Shown here: positions 50,901-64,000 of the stretch, piece after piece | Layout: each line of letters begins with the position of its first letter | Numbering within the stretch: the stretch's first letter is position 1 | Assembly: GCA_964019165.1 (NCBI GenBank) | Contig: OZ025275.1 | Location: 992,001-1,056,000, forward strand | Direction: 5' to 3' | Source of the DNA: Mastigias papua | Lineage: Eukaryota > Cnidaria > Scyphozoa > Rhizostomeae > Mastigiidae | Length of the DNA stretch: 64,000 bases | Notes under the pieces: generated by a model | Databases searched by the model: none | What the model saw: the letters and a program-made list of their open reading frames with translations, nothing else | Told to the model about the DNA's origin: nothing | Made by a program: the position numbers and the translations under genes

Positions 50901-51702
50901 TCAATAACAAACGTGCTCAGACGCTTTCGACAAAGTATTTTAATGTCATTCATCAGAAGGAGGAACATGCACAAGTATAACAAAGTCACAATCTTTCTGC
51001 TTGTGCCTCTGTCCTAATTCTATCTGCTTTCTCAGCCGGCACAGCGCCGCCAAATAAAAATTGGGGGCTGCATATAAAAAATGGGGCTTTAAACAATAAG
51101 ACTGCTTGATATAAGCCTAGAAAAAGTGCTGCTGTCAAAGACTGGGTGGGGCTGAAGCCCCCCCAGTTCATTTCATTTCTTAAATTCCCCGTAGTATAAA
51201 TGTTCTAAAGCATTAAATAACGACAATACGAAACTACAATAAAGCTACAACAATTCAATAGCAAACATTTCCTGACTAATGTGAAGAACTTGCATCTAGA
51301 GGAATTCTTAAGAAGGAGCTCTCTCATTAGCTAAGCTAATCACGGATAGAGCACCCTTCAGCCCCCACCCCAGCGACGCTGTGCTTTCTCGTAGGTCTAC
51401 ATTTGTTATCAGTTATTTTTCTAGAGCTAGAAATGAATTAGATTTTGAAGTCGTAGATATGCAGCTCTATAAGTAAATAAACTAAGAACGACAGGGTTGT
51501 ATTTATGAATCAATAGCTATACCAAGTGGTTGTATCGTGCGAGTATCAATTAGCATCCTTGATGTCCATGACCTTTTGTTAATTATCTCGTGGATATCGT
51601 CAAGAACAAAGAAGTTTCGAATTTGGCTTTTACTTGACCGCAGCTTTTCTTTCCAGTGACTAGTAGTAGAAGAAAACGATTTGTTTGGCTTTAGGGAATG
51701 AA
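47906..51702. other. Between SINE and ERN1, no gene recognised
   Basis: No conserved protein found. Open frames at 49528-49764 and 50064-50417 (plus strand) and 48765-49151 (minus strand) have no family resemblance. A small GC-rich block at 51040-51180 with AAATTGGGGGCTGCAT and GGGGCTGAAGCCCCCCCAG looks like a transposon fragment. The promoter of ERN1 must lie in the last part, but no clear TATA or ER-stress element was identified. Confidence 0.5.
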
Positions 51703-63828
<12,126 letters not shown>

Positions 63829-64000
63829 TGATTTCTGATAAGTTATGTTGCCGACAGTGATAACTAGTTCACCTCTAAAGATTTATAATTTCCATAAAAG
63901 CCTTAAAGTTTAGTGGAAGATAGCTTATAATTACCTCCAGCTCCGAAGATTCAGAGAATCACTGTTTGATTTATTTTTAAAAATCTTACTTTTATTTTAT

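Overview
This is a window of an animal nuclear genome. It is AT-rich and intron-rich, with GT-AG introns of about 80 bp to 3.8 kb, abundant (TA)n and pentanucleotide microsatellites, and remnants of LINEs, a SINE and several MITE families. The orthologues present and the repeat style fit a non-vertebrate metazoan. A cnidarian, probably an anthozoan, is my best guess, but no marker here proves it.

Left part (1-13.2 kb, + strand): the 3' two thirds of an MFSD11 (UNC93-like) transporter gene. Ten coding exons join in a single frame to a stop at 13172; the 5' end lies before the window. Its third intron has a GC donor and carries an intronless gene on the opposite strand (1512-2459) for an NHL-like propeller protein with an N-myristoylation signal. 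Later introns hold a decayed LINE, a 21-bp minisatellite and other simple repeats.

Middle part (19-38.4 kb, - strand): three related genes in the same orientation (A, B, C). I assembled them from splice sites and do not recognise the family. Each has a signal-peptide exon running into a Ser/Thr/Ala-rich mucin-like stretch, then one exon for an 8-cysteine module bounded by phase-1 introns. B and C end in a short exon whose hydrophobic tail looks like a GPI-attachment signal. B and C modules are both 195 nt with identical cysteine spacing; A is shorter. This cluster is the main candidate for something undescribed. Its introns hold a textbook hAT MITE, other MITEs, LINE tails and satellites.

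Right part (41.7-64 kb, + strand): a complete synaptogyrin gene (three coding exons, 227 aa, poly(A) signal at 45445), then a repeat-filled gap with a LINE remnant, a tRNA-derived SINE and a foldback MITE. After it comes an IRE1/ERN1 gene from 51703 to the window edge: 18 exons give 679 codons covering signal peptide, lumenal sensor, transmembrane segment and the kinase domain up to the activation segment. The rest of the kinase and the RNase domain lie beyond the window.

The three conserved genes act in unrelated processes (transport, vesicle membrane, unfolded-protein response). Their human counterparts MFSD11, SYNGR2 and ERN1 all lie on chromosome arm 17q, so the grouping may reflect old linkage rather than shared function.
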